DNA of 64,000 nt. Source: Litoreibacter roseus (GTDB taxonomy: Bacteria > Pseudomonadota > Alphaproteobacteria > Rhodobacterales > Rhodobacteraceae). This document shows positions 27,634 to 36,405 of the stretch, one piece after another (positions within the stretch are counted from its first letter, which is position 1; every line of letters begins with the position of its first letter). Made by a program: the position numbers and the translations under genes. The stretch is taken from positions 1,178,001-1,242,000 of the forward strand of contig NZ_BLJE01000002.1 of assembly GCF_009811795.1 (NCBI RefSeq), read 5' to 3'. A model generated the notes under the pieces. The model was given only the letters and a program-made list of their open reading frames with translations. It was not told the origin of the DNA and ran no database searches.

Positions 27634-27957
27634 TCAGGGAGCCGGAACGTCTGTTTTTTCTTCATCTTTGTGTTGATCCGATTGTACCTCAGTCGAGTCG
27701 GAATTTCCGTCGCGATCAAGAGAATTCTCTACTTTTCCACAAGCAGCCTGCTGCGCGGGATGGACCTCAAACCCGAGTTCGACGAAGCCGGAGACGATGG
27801 TCCAAAGAGCCTTCAAAACCTCCGCCCGCTCGGACGCAGTCAGGGATGCGTCCTCTAAATACGCATCGTACCGTTTCGTATCAATTTCGATGCTGCGAAA
27901 AGATCTGCGTTGAACGATCTTCTCTACGGCATCAGTGCCTTCGGTAACTTCATCCAT
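27634..27957 (-). CDS. Hypothetical protein upstream of the recombinase
   Basis: Acidic protein of 107 aa with a predicted helical middle part (SLTASERAEVLKALWTIVSGFVELGFEV) and a disordered charged tail. No family is recognised. It lies just upstream of the recombinase in the same direction, so a role as excision factor or accessory gene is conceivable but unproven. The 209 bp between it and the next gene to the right hold nothing I can name. Confidence 0.6.
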   Translation of the reverse strand: MDEVTEGTDAVEKIVQRRSFRSIEIDTKRYDAYLEDASLTASERAEVLKALWTIVSGFVELGFEVHPAQQAACGKVENSLDRDGNSDSTEVQSDQHKDEEKTDVPAP

Positions 27958-28166
27958 GGCGCAAAACCTCCTTTCCGATACAGACCATCTGCATCGACTG
28001 AACAGCTTCGCCGTTTGGCAAATAGGCGATGAGATCAGTTCTTCTGATCTTCATGCGCAACCACCAAGGGCTGCATCTTCGCCTTATCTACAATTGTAGC
28101 ACGCAATCGCGCTCAAAGCCAAATTCAGCGTGGCTTTGCGGTCCGATTGCGGACCCAAACGACCTT

Positions 28167-28445
28167 TCATCTTTCTCTGTCAAAACTTGTTCTTGCGTGC
28201 CCAAAGAGACGCGCAAAGCTGTGCTGGACCTCCAAATCTTGTTGAGCCGCCGTCAGTCCATTGCGCAGATCGGCGATGCGGCGGTCTTGCTCCGCGCTGC
28301 GCTCAGCAGCTAGGTTTTGAGCACTTCGTGGTGGTGTCAGAGCGTGGTCAGCTTCTGGTGCCTGTCGGTCTCTCAGACGCTGCAGCAGTTCGGCTTGGGA
28401 TTTGATCGCTGGTGGCTCAGCCCCCAGCCGCCGAAACTCGCTCAC
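28167..28445 (-). CDS. Hypothetical protein, helical, in the coupling-protein operon
   Basis: Protein of 92 aa, charged and probably coiled-coil (AELLQRLRDRQAPEADHAL, AERSAEQDRRIADLRNGL). The ATG overlaps the stop of the upstream 81-aa gene (ATGA), which places it as third gene after the T4CP gene. I do not recognise the family; genes of this type accompany conjugation genes in integrative elements. Confidence 0.6.
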   Translation of the reverse strand: MSEFRRLGAEPPAIKSQAELLQRLRDRQAPEADHALTPPRSAQNLAAERSAEQDRRIADLRNGLTAAQQDLEVQHSFARLFGHARTSFDRER

Positions 28446-28687
28446 CGGTCCCGATCACTTCGTTGCCGCCGTGGCTTGTCGTCCTTGCGGTTTTCCTCAA
28501 GGCGTTCACGGGGTGTGCGAAGGACAATGCGGTTGTCTATTGGCAAAGCTTTTAGGTCAATCGTATGCCCTTGCTGGTCTTTGTGTTCGAATGATGCACC
28601 GATTTTGGTGAAGTAAGACTTGTCGTCCTTACCTTCGGTAACGGTGAAGGCATCAAAGCTCGGCAGTTTGGGATCTTTATCGCTCAT
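28442..28687 (-). CDS. Small conserved-type protein after the coupling protein gene
   Basis: Protein of 81 aa (SFDAFTVTEGKDDKSYFTKI, DLKALPIDNRIVLRTPRE) with a basic C-terminal tail. It resembles small proteins found beside conjugation genes; I cannot name the family. ATG 28687 overlaps the T4CP stop (ATGA). The longer open frame upstream is antiphase T4CP sequence. Confidence 0.6.
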   Translation of the reverse strand: MSDKDPKLPSFDAFTVTEGKDDKSYFTKIGASFEHKDQQGHTIDLKALPIDNRIVLRTPRERLEENRKDDKPRRQRSDRDR

Positions 28688-30309
28688 CTGTTGCTCCTGA
28701 TTTTGGGGCGATAGCCCTCGATGTATGACCACGTACCGAAAGCATACTGCGGCAGGTGGGCGAACTCGGGGGGAACGGCCTCGGTGATCACGCGTGCTGA
28801 TCGCTTGAACACATTTCCAGCAACTGGAATCCGATCCAGAGGCGGATGGAACGGATTTGGCAGGTAGGACCCAGCATAGCCGCACCGCTGGTAATATGGA
28901 ATTTTTTGAGCATAGATCGGACGTAAGTTCTTACCCGAAATGAACAGGATCTGCCGATCTTCAGGCATGGCAAGTATTTCGTCTGGGCTCATCAAGGCCC
29001 GCTGCTGCTTCGTGCGGTGTGTCTCTCCGAAGCGGTGGGATCGCAAATCGTTGAGAGTAGAAAACGCATCCTCCCCGTTTAAGAACGCCATGGCGGCTTT
29101 CGTCTTCAGCCTTCGTGCGACTTCCTGGCGCAAGGTGTCGTCAAATTCCAGAGTTTCGTTGCCGAGCATCTCGGAAATCATCTGTGCGGTTTGATAATCT
29201 CGAACGCCGAAGAATTGACGCATCGCCGACGAACCGATGAAGCTCTGCAATGCAGGTTGGCCGAAATTACGGACAATCTGCCCAACGTCCTGATAAAGCG
29301 CCCATGCCTGGACACCTGCACCTCTTCCAAATGTAAACGCACGAAGAAGGGCATCAAAATGTCCTAGCTGCCCAGCCTCATCAACAACCATCGTGATGCG
29401 CGGCGCGGATGGTGCGCGGGACTTGTACAAGAGCTGCACGGTGAACATAACCCGCAGCAAAGGGCCCCACACGGATACATATTCGATTGGAACCACGATG
29501 AAGACCGATGCTGGCAGCTTTGGATCGCAGATATCTTCGAACGAGAAGTCTGGGGTCTCGAGCGCTGTTTGGAGTACAGCGTCGTCAAGGAAACTCATGT
29601 GGGCATATAGTTCACCTACAATGCCGCCAAATTCCCGTTCGCTGTCCTGTTGCTTTGCCAACATCTCCCCGGCGGTGCGGCGTGCGCCTTCAAAGCGAGA
29701 ACTCAGCATAAATTCGAGGAGATCTGCCCATGCTTGAGGGTTCCCTTCGATTGTGCTGATCGCCCGCCACAGGCTGGGGAAGGAAACCGATCCGTCTCGC
29801 TCCACAAGGGCCTTCATGATGTTCTCGCACCATTCACACGCGCGCAACTCAAAATACCGCCCGTTTGAAGACTGATTTACCGGTATCAGACTTTGAGCGA
29901 TAAATTTGCAATCTGCGTGGAACGTCGCCGTATCGAGGCGCAGTATATCCAGAGGCTGGACCCGATGCTTGGCGAGCGCATGCATCCCGGTCGGGTTCCA
30001 AGTCCAAACCGGAACAGCTGCAGCCGCGAAGGCCGGAAGTGTCACGCTTGAAATCTCACCGCGCGGATCAAGAACAAACCTGCGTTGAGTGGGGTTGGAC
30101 AAAATCGTTCCCGCGAGAAGATCGCGCATTTTACCTGATCCTGCGCCCGCTATCGTTAAGAGCGGTGCGTCAGTTTGAAGGCAGAGATCTTGCCGTTCAA
30201 AAGAACCGATGCGATGCCCCAGTCCGTTCAGCATTTCAGCGGCTCTAAGCTCGAAGCCCGTACTCCAAGATGCTGATCCGAACCGCTGGTCCTCGTGGTC
30301 AAAGTGCAT
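28684..30309 (-). CDS. Type IV secretion coupling protein (VirD4/TraG family)
   Basis: Conjugative ATPase of 541 aa. Walker A is TIAGAGSGKMRDLLAG near residue 55 and Walker B is ITMVVDEAGQLGHFDALL near 310. FGRGAGVQAWALYQDVGQI fits the TraG/VirD4 C-terminal core. No N-terminal membrane helices are seen, so it is a soluble or truncated type. The ribosome site GGGAGG lies before ATG 30309. No relaxase, VirB or mating-pair gene is present in the window, and an IS remnant lies 235 bp upstream, so this looks like a stranded piece of a conjugative module. Confidence 0.85.
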   Translation of the reverse strand: MHFDHEDQRFGSASWSTGFELRAAEMLNGLGHRIGSFERQDLCLQTDAPLLTIAGAGSGKMRDLLAGTILSNPTQRRFVLDPRGEISSVTLPAFAAAAVPVWTWNPTGMHALAKHRVQPLDILRLDTATFHADCKFIAQSLIPVNQSSNGRYFELRACEWCENIMKALVERDGSVSFPSLWRAISTIEGNPQAWADLLEFMLSSRFEGARRTAGEMLAKQQDSEREFGGIVGELYAHMSFLDDAVLQTALETPDFSFEDICDPKLPASVFIVVPIEYVSVWGPLLRVMFTVQLLYKSRAPSAPRITMVVDEAGQLGHFDALLRAFTFGRGAGVQAWALYQDVGQIVRNFGQPALQSFIGSSAMRQFFGVRDYQTAQMISEMLGNETLEFDDTLRQEVARRLKTKAAMAFLNGEDAFSTLNDLRSHRFGETHRTKQQRALMSPDEILAMPEDRQILFISGKNLRPIYAQKIPYYQRCGYAGSYLPNPFHPPLDRIPVAGNVFKRSARVITEAVPPEFAHLPQYAFGTWSYIEGYRPKIRSNR

Positions 30310-30544
30310 GAAGCCTCCCTTTATTGCAGGTCTTCAAAGAGGCAGCACGGCGCGCTCAAGCTTTGTGTCGTCGAATGGCTCGCTCATCGCGACCGCCACG
30401 TTTCAGAAAAGCTCTGCCGGGAAAACCTCTGGGTTCATGAGCACTCTAGCGGAGACATATGGCCTGCTTGGGGGGAAGCTGCGGTGAGCATCTGTGACAC
30501 GTTTGCTCTCCCCGCTTCACTGCAGGGCGTGCGGAGGGTCAGCC

Positions 30545-30770
30545 AGGTTTGGCCTTCTTGACCCACTCGTTCACAGGGTCTGCGGCGCGCAACCGATCTT
30601 CGAGGAAATCGACAGGATCGCCGCCCAACGGCTCTCATGCTGCCCGGGGTTATCCAGAACCAGGCGAACGGCACGCTCGCGCACTTCGGGGGAATACTTG
30701 TTCGTCGTCTTGCTCACGATGTTCCATCCTACTCAGGAGTTGGAGCCTCCGGCAAACCCGGTGCGGTTCA
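30545..30770 (-). mobile_element. IS3-family remnant: left end plus 5' part of orfA
   Basis: On the minus strand the end sequence TGAACCGCACCGGGTTTGCC begins at 30770, followed by AGGATGGAACATC and a GTG start at 30717. The decoded protein begins [20 protein letters not shown], the typical IS3-group OrfA HTH start. After GCAPQTL the frame breaks; NEWVKKAKPG continues in another frame, and then similarity ends. orfB and the right end are missing, so it is a dead fragment. The 235 bp between it and the T4CP start show no gene. Confidence 0.8.
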
Positions 30771-30873
30771 CCTGATCTTGTTCGTAGCAAAAGAAGCAGC
30801 GATTGCATTGACAGCATGAGTGACTGAAGGCAAGTCTTACGCTAAGGTGTATATAGTGATTGTTGGATAAGTT

Positions 30874-31812
30874 GTGATCAAGTTTGTAGTTGCCTTTAAC
30901 AAGTGGCTGAATGCCCAAAATGGTTGGTTTAGAGCGGTACTCATTCCTTTCGTCTTGGGATCACTCAGTTTGCTCATCTTACTTTTTTGGAGAGACTTGG
31001 GGGCAATTTCTGGCGGCCTATTGCTAGCTACATATTTTATTGTGCTATTTTTTTCTTTTCTTGTGAACTTTGAGAACACAAAGTTTGTTGAAACCATTTA
31101 TATAGAGAGGAAAATAGCCAGCAATAGAACAACGAATGTTGATGAGTTTGTTCAGGAAAAAATTCGGCGCATGTCTTTGGCCTTATCACAGAAAGACGAG
31201 CTATCAAACTTAAAGCTATCGAAAAAGATTAGGTCAGCAATTGAGTTACGTAAGACGGTAAATACACTCAATAGAGTTCTCTTTAGGCACCTAGACTTCT
31301 ATCTTAGCGAGAGACTAGGGTCAGAGCGTGGTAATCTTTACCTATCACTACTTTGCCAAAATAATCAGTGCTTCGAACTACTTGGATCGCCTCAACACAG
31401 TCCTGCATCTAAGCGACACACAGGTGCATCAGATTCAATAAAAGTCTCTGATATGAGGGCGATGATCTCTCAGCTACATGCAGATACTGGTTTAAAGTAT
31501 TCGGGTGCGTCTGACACTTTCAAGGCAGCCGAAGCAGGAAAATTCTATTTCTTTCATCCATCCCAAAAAGAAACTCTTAAATCGATCTTTATATATAAGA
31601 TTACAAGCGAATTGCATGATTTACCAATGGGCTACTGGTGTTTGGAGTCTGATCGAGTTGGTGACTTACCATCTCCCGCCAACATAGCTGAGGATTCATC
31701 ACTGGTCGAAATATTCTCTAGCTTTTCATCTCGTATTCAATTAGAATTTCTTTATAATGATGCATTATGTATTGCAGATAATATTTTTTTTAAAGGAAAT
31801 AGCAATGAGTAA
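30874..31812 (+). CDS. Two-helix membrane protein with cytoplasmic GAF-like part
   Basis: Protein of 312 aa coded by AT-rich DNA unlike the backbone. Two hydrophobic helices lie at about 18-62 (AVLIPFVLGSLSLLILLFW; GLLLATYFIVLFFSFLVNF). A charged helical linker and a C-terminal domain of about 150 residues follow. In that domain, SIFIYKITSELHDLPMGYWCLESDR resembles a GAF or PAS-like sensor strand pattern; this is a weak resemblance. The start is GTG 30874; no in-frame ATG comes before the helices. An 8-bp overlap couples it to the next small gene. The function is unknown. Confidence 0.7.
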   Translation: MIKFVVAFNKWLNAQNGWFRAVLIPFVLGSLSLLILLFWRDLGAISGGLLLATYFIVLFFSFLVNFENTKFVETIYIERKIASNRTTNVDEFVQEKIRRMSLALSQKDELSNLKLSKKIRSAIELRKTVNTLNRVLFRHLDFYLSERLGSERGNLYLSLLCQNNQCFELLGSPQHSPASKRHTGASDSIKVSDMRAMISQLHADTGLKYSGASDTFKAAEAGKFYFFHPSQKETLKSIFIYKITSELHDLPMGYWCLESDRVGDLPSPANIAEDSSLVEIFSSFSSRIQLEFLYNDALCIADNIFFKGNSNE

Positions 31813-31981
31813 TTTTGATGAAGCCATCTCTACTGATAGTACCGAGAGTGTTTCAAAGGCTGCCGACAGGGCGTTTGCGGCCAAGGATGAGAAAATCAGA
31901 GAAGCAATAGCAGCCGAAATGCGCCGGGATATTCATTCTGTGTTGCGCGGTCCTCTTAAGTTTTTGCGTCCGTTATTTTGA
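31805..31981 (+). CDS. Small hypothetical protein coupled to the membrane protein
   Basis: Protein of 58 aa, charged and helical (ESVSKAADRAFAAKDEKIRE). It overlaps the previous gene by 8 bp and has its own ribosome site inside it (AAAGGAAAT). No family is recognised. It is likely a partner of the membrane protein. Confidence 0.55.
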   Translation: MSNFDEAISTDSTESVSKAADRAFAAKDEKIREAIAAEMRRDIHSVLRGPLKFLRPLF

Positions 31982-32130
31982 ACTAGTAGTGACCTGCTTG
32001 AAGCGAGATCGTGAGGAAATTAGTTGTCGGCTGATCGATGTGCAGCGAATGAAAGTCCGGCCTATCAAAATCTACCCATCCAACTTCGCCTATGGTGATC
32101 GCTGCCGGTTAGCGTATCTACGTGCATGAC

Positions 32131-32160
32131 AAAAGAGGGCGCAGCATTGCGCCCTCTTTT
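32131..32160. terminator. Bidirectional intrinsic terminator
   Basis: The perfect 13-bp inverted repeat AAAAGAGGGCGCA / TGCGCCCTCTTTT with a four-base GCAT loop has A and T runs on the two sides, so it works in both directions. It separates the rightward membrane-protein pair from the leftward genes at 32177-33276. Confidence 0.92.
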
Positions 32161-32176
32161 CTAATTGGTCAGTTGC

Positions 32177-32395
32177 TTACTTATAGGCGCTGTGGTTGTA
32201 GTCCTTGGTGGTTCGAACTTTTACGCCGACGATGACGAGAACAAGCGCGCCCAATCCGAACCAAAAACCGACATACGGGTCTCCCGCTGAGAAGTTGGCC
32301 CAACAGATGACGCCGGACAGAAGGCCCATGCCGATCAGGCAAGACTGCAACCGCTGTTTCTTGGGGTCTTTGATTTTCCCTGGAACATGAGGCAT
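32177..32395 (-). CDS. Small two-helix membrane protein
   Basis: Protein of 72 aa with two hydrophobic segments (LIGMGLLSGVICWANF and FGLGALVLVIVGVKV) and polar ends. It lies 12 bp downstream of another small membrane protein gene and ends just before the bidirectional terminator. The family is not recognised. Confidence 0.6.
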   Translation of the reverse strand: MPHVPGKIKDPKKQRLQSCLIGMGLLSGVICWANFSAGDPYVGFWFGLGALVLVIVGVKVRTTKDYNHSAYK

Positions 32396-32407
32396 GTGAG
32401 TATCCTT

Positions 32408-32698
32408 TCAGAAGATTGGGGTTTTGGAGAGAATGAGGACAAAGCCCATCACGAGCGTGGAACTCCATCCGAAGCGGGCCACAGAGATCGACATCCAACA
32501 AATCAGGCCAAACGAGGCCAGCACCAGCAATTCGCCGAGATCGTAGCCCCATTGTGGCAAGAAAATCTTCCGGCCCAGCCACTGGCTGAAGATCCAAAGC
32601 TGTGGCGAGACCATGAGTGTGGTGAGAATTCCCGCCGCCAATGCGAAACCATTAATCGCATCGTTGCGCTTGCTCGGCCCATTTCCGTGATCGGACAT
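32408..32698 (-). CDS. Small membrane protein
   Basis: Protein of 96 aa with three hydrophobic stretches (INGFALAAGILTTLMVSP, GELLVLASFGLICWMSISVA, STLVMGFVLILS). It is probably co-transcribed with the 72-aa gene that follows. No family is recognised. Confidence 0.6.
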   Translation of the reverse strand: MSDHGNGPSKRNDAINGFALAAGILTTLMVSPQLWIFSQWLGRKIFLPQWGYDLGELLVLASFGLICWMSISVARFGWSSTLVMGFVLILSKTPIF

Positions 32699-32793
32699 AC
32701 ATCATCTCCCTTGCGGTTCTGCGAAGACGAGTCGTCTTCTGTGGAGAGGCTAGCCGACCTAATCACCGCTCCCGGGGGAAACGGCGATCTGGA

Positions 32794-33276
32794 TCAGTTT
32801 GCGGCAGATAAACATAGCTCACTTTGAAACCGGTTTTCGTTCGCGACATCCAATTGCCAGGTGAAGGTGCGGATAGGGTATTTTGCCCTCAACAAGGTCG
32901 CGAGAATACGGGCACGTTCCCATGCTGCTTCCCGCACAAAGGGCTTCGCACCTTCGGCACAGGGCGTGTTGCAGAAGTCTCGGTACCACTCCGCGTGAGG
33001 TGGCTCGGAGCCTTCGAGCCCCTCTTCGTATTCCAATGCGTCGGTTTTGAGTTCGACGACCTCGTCTCTGCCATCGACAAAGACGCCTTTATAGTCTCGC
33101 AGGATGTCGGCCAGATGATCTGGCCAAGCCCGGCGGGGTATGTTTTCGTGGTATGCCATCCAGCGGACGCTACAAATAAATTCCGGGTTGGAGAGCTCAG
33201 CGTCCGTAGCAATCCGTGTCCGAATACGACTACAGTAGCCCAGTAAATTACAGAGCTCGCATTTCAATTCCGTCAT
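32794..33276 (-). CDS. Hypothetical protein with nuclease-like acidic motif
   Basis: Protein of 160 aa starting MTELKCELCNLLGYCSRIRTR. It has GVFVDGRDEVVELKTDALEY in the middle, which recalls the D/E-x-K core of PD-(D/E)XK nucleases, and a C-terminal region ILATLLRAKYPIRTFTWQLD. The nuclease idea is weak. It is divergent from the membrane-bound HTH gene across a 193-bp interval. The family is not recognised. Confidence 0.6.
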   Translation of the reverse strand: MTELKCELCNLLGYCSRIRTRIATDAELSNPEFICSVRWMAYHENIPRRAWPDHLADILRDYKGVFVDGRDEVVELKTDALEYEEGLEGSEPPHAEWYRDFCNTPCAEGAKPFVREAAWERARILATLLRAKYPIRTFTWQLDVANENRFQSELCLSAAN

Positions 33277-33422
33277 GTTTCATCCTTCCAGATACGCTTG
33301 TTTTCCAAGGTCGCCTGAAGGATCAGCGCTGATCTTCCATGTGCCGCGCCCGGTGTTTCTTCATAAGAATCACGTGCTCGACACCATTTATATTTTCATG
33401 AAATCAGTAGCTTGGCGTGTAT

Positions 33423-33453
33423 CAACTTGTTCCAGTCGGTTGCAACTTGTTCC
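33423..33453 (+). promoter_or_regulatory. Direct-repeat operator candidate before the membrane HTH gene
   Basis: CAACTTGTTCCA occurs twice in direct orientation (33423-33434 and 33442-33453), 19 bp from start to start, about two helical turns. The second copy ends 16 bp before the ATG of the HTH gene. An autoregulatory operator is the simplest reading. Confidence 0.5.
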
Positions 33454-33469
33454 AAAGAGGGCCGTTTGA

Positions 33470-35287
33470 ATGAGTGAAAACAAGGAAGATCGTAGCGAGG
33501 GGGTACTACTCGGCGCTTACATCGAAAAGCGAATCGAAGAGTTCGGATTAAGCCAAGGACAACTTGCAAAACGAACTGGGATCAGCCGAAGCACAATTTC
33601 CCGCTATTGCCGGGGCGAAACGACGACACCCGAAGCGGACCAAAAGATCCGAATTCTCAAATTTCTCGATGGGTCCGAAGACTACATGAAGGGTTTTCGG
33701 GCATTCTGTCGCGAAGAATCCGGGGAGGACGTCGGGGACGACGCCACAGAAAAAAGCGACGCTCCGGAACACGGCGCGCAGCATTCGGAAACGCCGATCA
33801 AACCGGCGCGACCCCATCGACTTTGGCCTCTCTATTCCGCAGTGGCTCTGATTGCCCTGTGGGTGGTGGTCCAGTTTGGTGTCGAAGCGTATTGGTTATG
33901 GCATTCCGCCGCGGAAGAGACCGCATATCAGGAAGACGCCGTTCAACTGCAAGAGTTTGCGCAAGAGCTGGCAACACCCGCTGATCGAAGCCCCACTCAG
34001 AACGCAGAACACGATTTCACAAAGGAAGATTTGGCAAGCCATCTATCCATGTGGTGGAGCGGCGGACTGCTTACCTTCCGGTTTGACGTGCCCGCAGAAG
34101 TGCCATTACGGGCGCACATTTCGCTCAGGGTTGGGCAGAACGAACCCAAGATAGCCAGCGGTGTCCAGCAATACGTACCGGGAGACGTCGTACGTGTCTC
34201 CTTGGAAGATAGAGACAACAACATATTGGCTGGGCCGTTTGATATAACCGCCGAGGTGGAGATTGCTGTACAAGAGGCGATTTCGTTCGCGCTCGTGGAC
34301 CGCAGGGAGCCAATCTTATGTGCAGCTGGAGGCTGCGAGATCCGCATCGGAGACCTGTGTGAAGGCAATTGGGCCAGCTTGAAACTCGGACGAGAAAAGG
34401 GCCTTTCGGAATTTACGCGAGACCTGTCGAGCTGCTCTGCAGAGACCTCATCAAGGAGGGAATGTTTTGCCGCGCCAGCTCGCTTTTTTCCAATCGGACC
34501 TGGTGAACAGATATTTGGGGTCCTTGAGCACAAAAGTGGCGCATCGTTCGCCTTTGAGACCGCCGCGCAAGATCTCCGCCTGGATAGTTCCCGGGCCGCA
34601 AGATCGTTCACCCAATTGCAACCTACAGACCCGTCTGCGGATATTCCCTATGCGCTTGCGTGGTATGAACCACCCAGTGTGACGACGCGGCGCCCCTTTC
34701 GGGTAGAGCTCACAGCGGGCGATTGTTTGGGGAACGGGGCATCACTAAATCGCAATTTCAAGAACATCTATTTTGATGTGGACGGCAAAGGGAACGTTCA
34801 AGGCCAATTGGACAATTTTCTAATCCCCGAGCCCGCGCGTGAGACCGTCGAGATCCTACTCACGGGCTTGGACGGTGAAGTTTACGGACCCTACATCTAC
34901 AGGTTCGACGCAGCGGCTGTCATTGAGGCCGCGATCAAGAATGCTGAAAAGCCGGATAGTATCTCCTGCGGCAAGGAGGTTGCGTATCGTCTCGAGCTGG
35001 AAAATATCACTCACGCCTGCGACGTTCAGAAAGACCATCGGACATTGTTGTCATGGGGGCATGTAGACGAAGTGAGGCTCGGACCCTCTTTGGAGCAAAT
35101 GGGCCAAGTCTTCCAAATCAATCTCGACCCCGCAACCATTATTGATCTATCCCAATATCGAGACCTGCATCCGTTCGATCCGCTGTTCAGTTTCCCGGTG
35201 CCTAACGACTGGCCTGAGGTTTTCTTCGAGATCCTGTATCGTGACGGCACGACATCGGTCACGCAGCGCATAAAACTGCCGCTCTAG
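33470..35287 (+). CDS. Membrane-anchored HTH (XRE) protein with large extracytoplasmic domain
   Basis: Protein of 605 aa. The N-terminal XRE-type HTH is at about 25-70 (LSQGQLAKRTGISRSTISRY). An acidic linker and one membrane helix at about 118-140 (SAVALIALWVVVQFGV) follow, then about 450 residues that would be periplasmic. This part has paired-cysteine strings (ILCAAGGCEIRIGDLC) and repeated beta-rich stretches. The layout matches one-component membrane regulators of the ToxR/CadC idea, but with an XRE domain. No family is recognised for the outer part. The convergent neighbour starts 11 bp after its end. Confidence 0.75.
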   Translation: MSENKEDRSEGVLLGAYIEKRIEEFGLSQGQLAKRTGISRSTISRYCRGETTTPEADQKIRILKFLDGSEDYMKGFRAFCREESGEDVGDDATEKSDAPEHGAQHSETPIKPARPHRLWPLYSAVALIALWVVVQFGVEAYWLWHSAAEETAYQEDAVQLQEFAQELATPADRSPTQNAEHDFTKEDLASHLSMWWSGGLLTFRFDVPAEVPLRAHISLRVGQNEPKIASGVQQYVPGDVVRVSLEDRDNNILAGPFDITAEVEIAVQEAISFALVDRREPILCAAGGCEIRIGDLCEGNWASLKLGREKGLSEFTRDLSSCSAETSSRRECFAAPARFFPIGPGEQIFGVLEHKSGASFAFETAAQDLRLDSSRAARSFTQLQPTDPSADIPYALAWYEPPSVTTRRPFRVELTAGDCLGNGASLNRNFKNIYFDVDGKGNVQGQLDNFLIPEPARETVEILLTGLDGEVYGPYIYRFDAAAVIEAAIKNAEKPDSISCGKEVAYRLELENITHACDVQKDHRTLLSWGHVDEVRLGPSLEQMGQVFQINLDPATIIDLSQYRDLHPFDPLFSFPVPNDWPEVFFEILYRDGTTSVTQRIKLPL

Positions 35288-35297
35288 AGCACGCGCA

Positions 35298-35792
35298 TCA
35301 AAGGTCAGATGACGGAAACCGAAAATCGGATCGAAGCGCAGGTTCGGGGGCGCTTCCCAATAGCCTCTTGCAATACTTTCTGAGCGCGTTGGAAACCTCG
35401 TTGGCGGGCTGCGTGCAAACACCGCCTATGATTGTTGCAGCTGCTTCGGTCGGATCGCCGTTCATATCCAGGGGAAGGGTGAGTATTGATGAGTCGTCGT
35501 GGTGCTCGTCGCCATCTAAAGTCCAGTTTACGTCTTCGACTTCGACCAAACCTCTTGAGCTTATCTCTACGAATAAGATCTGCCCGGTCGCCATATCTTC
35601 CTTTTCTCGTTGAACACGAATCTTAAACGTCCGAGACCCGAACAGTCCATCCCATTCATCTGATTCATTTGCCAGATGGGCGCCTTCGGGCGCGGACAGA
35701 AGCTCGTCGAAAACAATTCCAAGCTGTTCCGCGACGGCTTCGACAAATTGAACGTTTCTGGAAAATGCCAAAAATGGCTCACTCGTATTCAC
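35298..35792 (-). CDS. Hypothetical protein, acidic
   Basis: Protein of 164 aa, acidic, with no signal peptide or helices of membrane type. Segments such as FKIRVQREKEDMATGQILFVEISSR suggest an alpha/beta fold. It is convergent with the membrane HTH gene. The family is not recognised. Confidence 0.6.
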   Translation of the reverse strand: MNTSEPFLAFSRNVQFVEAVAEQLGIVFDELLSAPEGAHLANESDEWDGLFGSRTFKIRVQREKEDMATGQILFVEISSRGLVEVEDVNWTLDGDEHHDDSSILTLPLDMNGDPTEAAATIIGGVCTQPANEVSNALRKYCKRLLGSAPEPALRSDFRFPSSDL

Positions 35793-35849
35793 TATACTAT
35801 CCTAGCAAAAATCGAGAAAATTTCCAAATTTTGATCTGGATTCATTGGC

Positions 35850-36320
35850 TTAGGCCGCTATCCGGGGCCTTCCGGGAAAGCGCCCTTCCTTCGCGGCTTC
35901 GGCCATGCCTGCCAGTGTGCGTTCCCGGATGATCTCCCGCTCCAACTGGGCAACCGCCCCGAGAATGTGAAATACGAACTCTCCCATTGCGGTCGACGTG
36001 TCGATTTTCTCGGTTACGCTTTCGAAGAACGCTCCCTTTGCCTGTAGATCGGCGTTCAGATCGATTAGGTGGCGCAGGGATCGCCCCAAACGATCCAGAC
36101 GCCAGACAATCAGCGTGTCGCCGGATTGTAGCGCTGCCAGAGCCTGATCCAGCGCCGGACGGCAAGACAGCGCGCCGGAAACCCCTGCGTCTTCGTAGAT
36201 ATGGTCGCACCCGGCGGCTTCTAGCGCCGAGATCTGCAATGCAAGATTTTGCTCTGCGGTGCTCACCCGCGCATAGCCAATTTTACGAGTCCCAACGTCT
36301 CGTATCGTGTTTTCCGTCAT
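35850..36320 (-). CDS. Pin/Hin-type serine DNA invertase or resolvase lacking the C-terminal HTH
   Basis: Small serine recombinase of 156 aa. It contains IGYARVSTAEQNLALQ with the nucleophilic serine, DTLIVWRLDRLGRSLRHLI, and the E-helix AQLEREIIRERTLAGMAEA. It stops at GRFPGRPRIAA, just where the DNA-binding HTH of about 40 residues normally begins, so target binding may be lost or supplied elsewhere. ATG 36320 is chosen; the longer frame lacks family similarity. Two crossover-like inverted sites lie upstream. Confidence 0.85.
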   Translation of the reverse strand: MTENTIRDVGTRKIGYARVSTAEQNLALQISALEAAGCDHIYEDAGVSGALSCRPALDQALAALQSGDTLIVWRLDRLGRSLRHLIDLNADLQAKGAFFESVTEKIDTSTAMGEFVFHILGAVAQLEREIIRERTLAGMAEAAKEGRFPGRPRIAA

Positions 36321-36405
36321 CGGACCGTCCTTTCGAAAGTCTGTTGTATATGACTTCGACCCCCGGCAACCGCGCCAGCGCTCTGCAACACACCCTCTCA
36401 AGATA

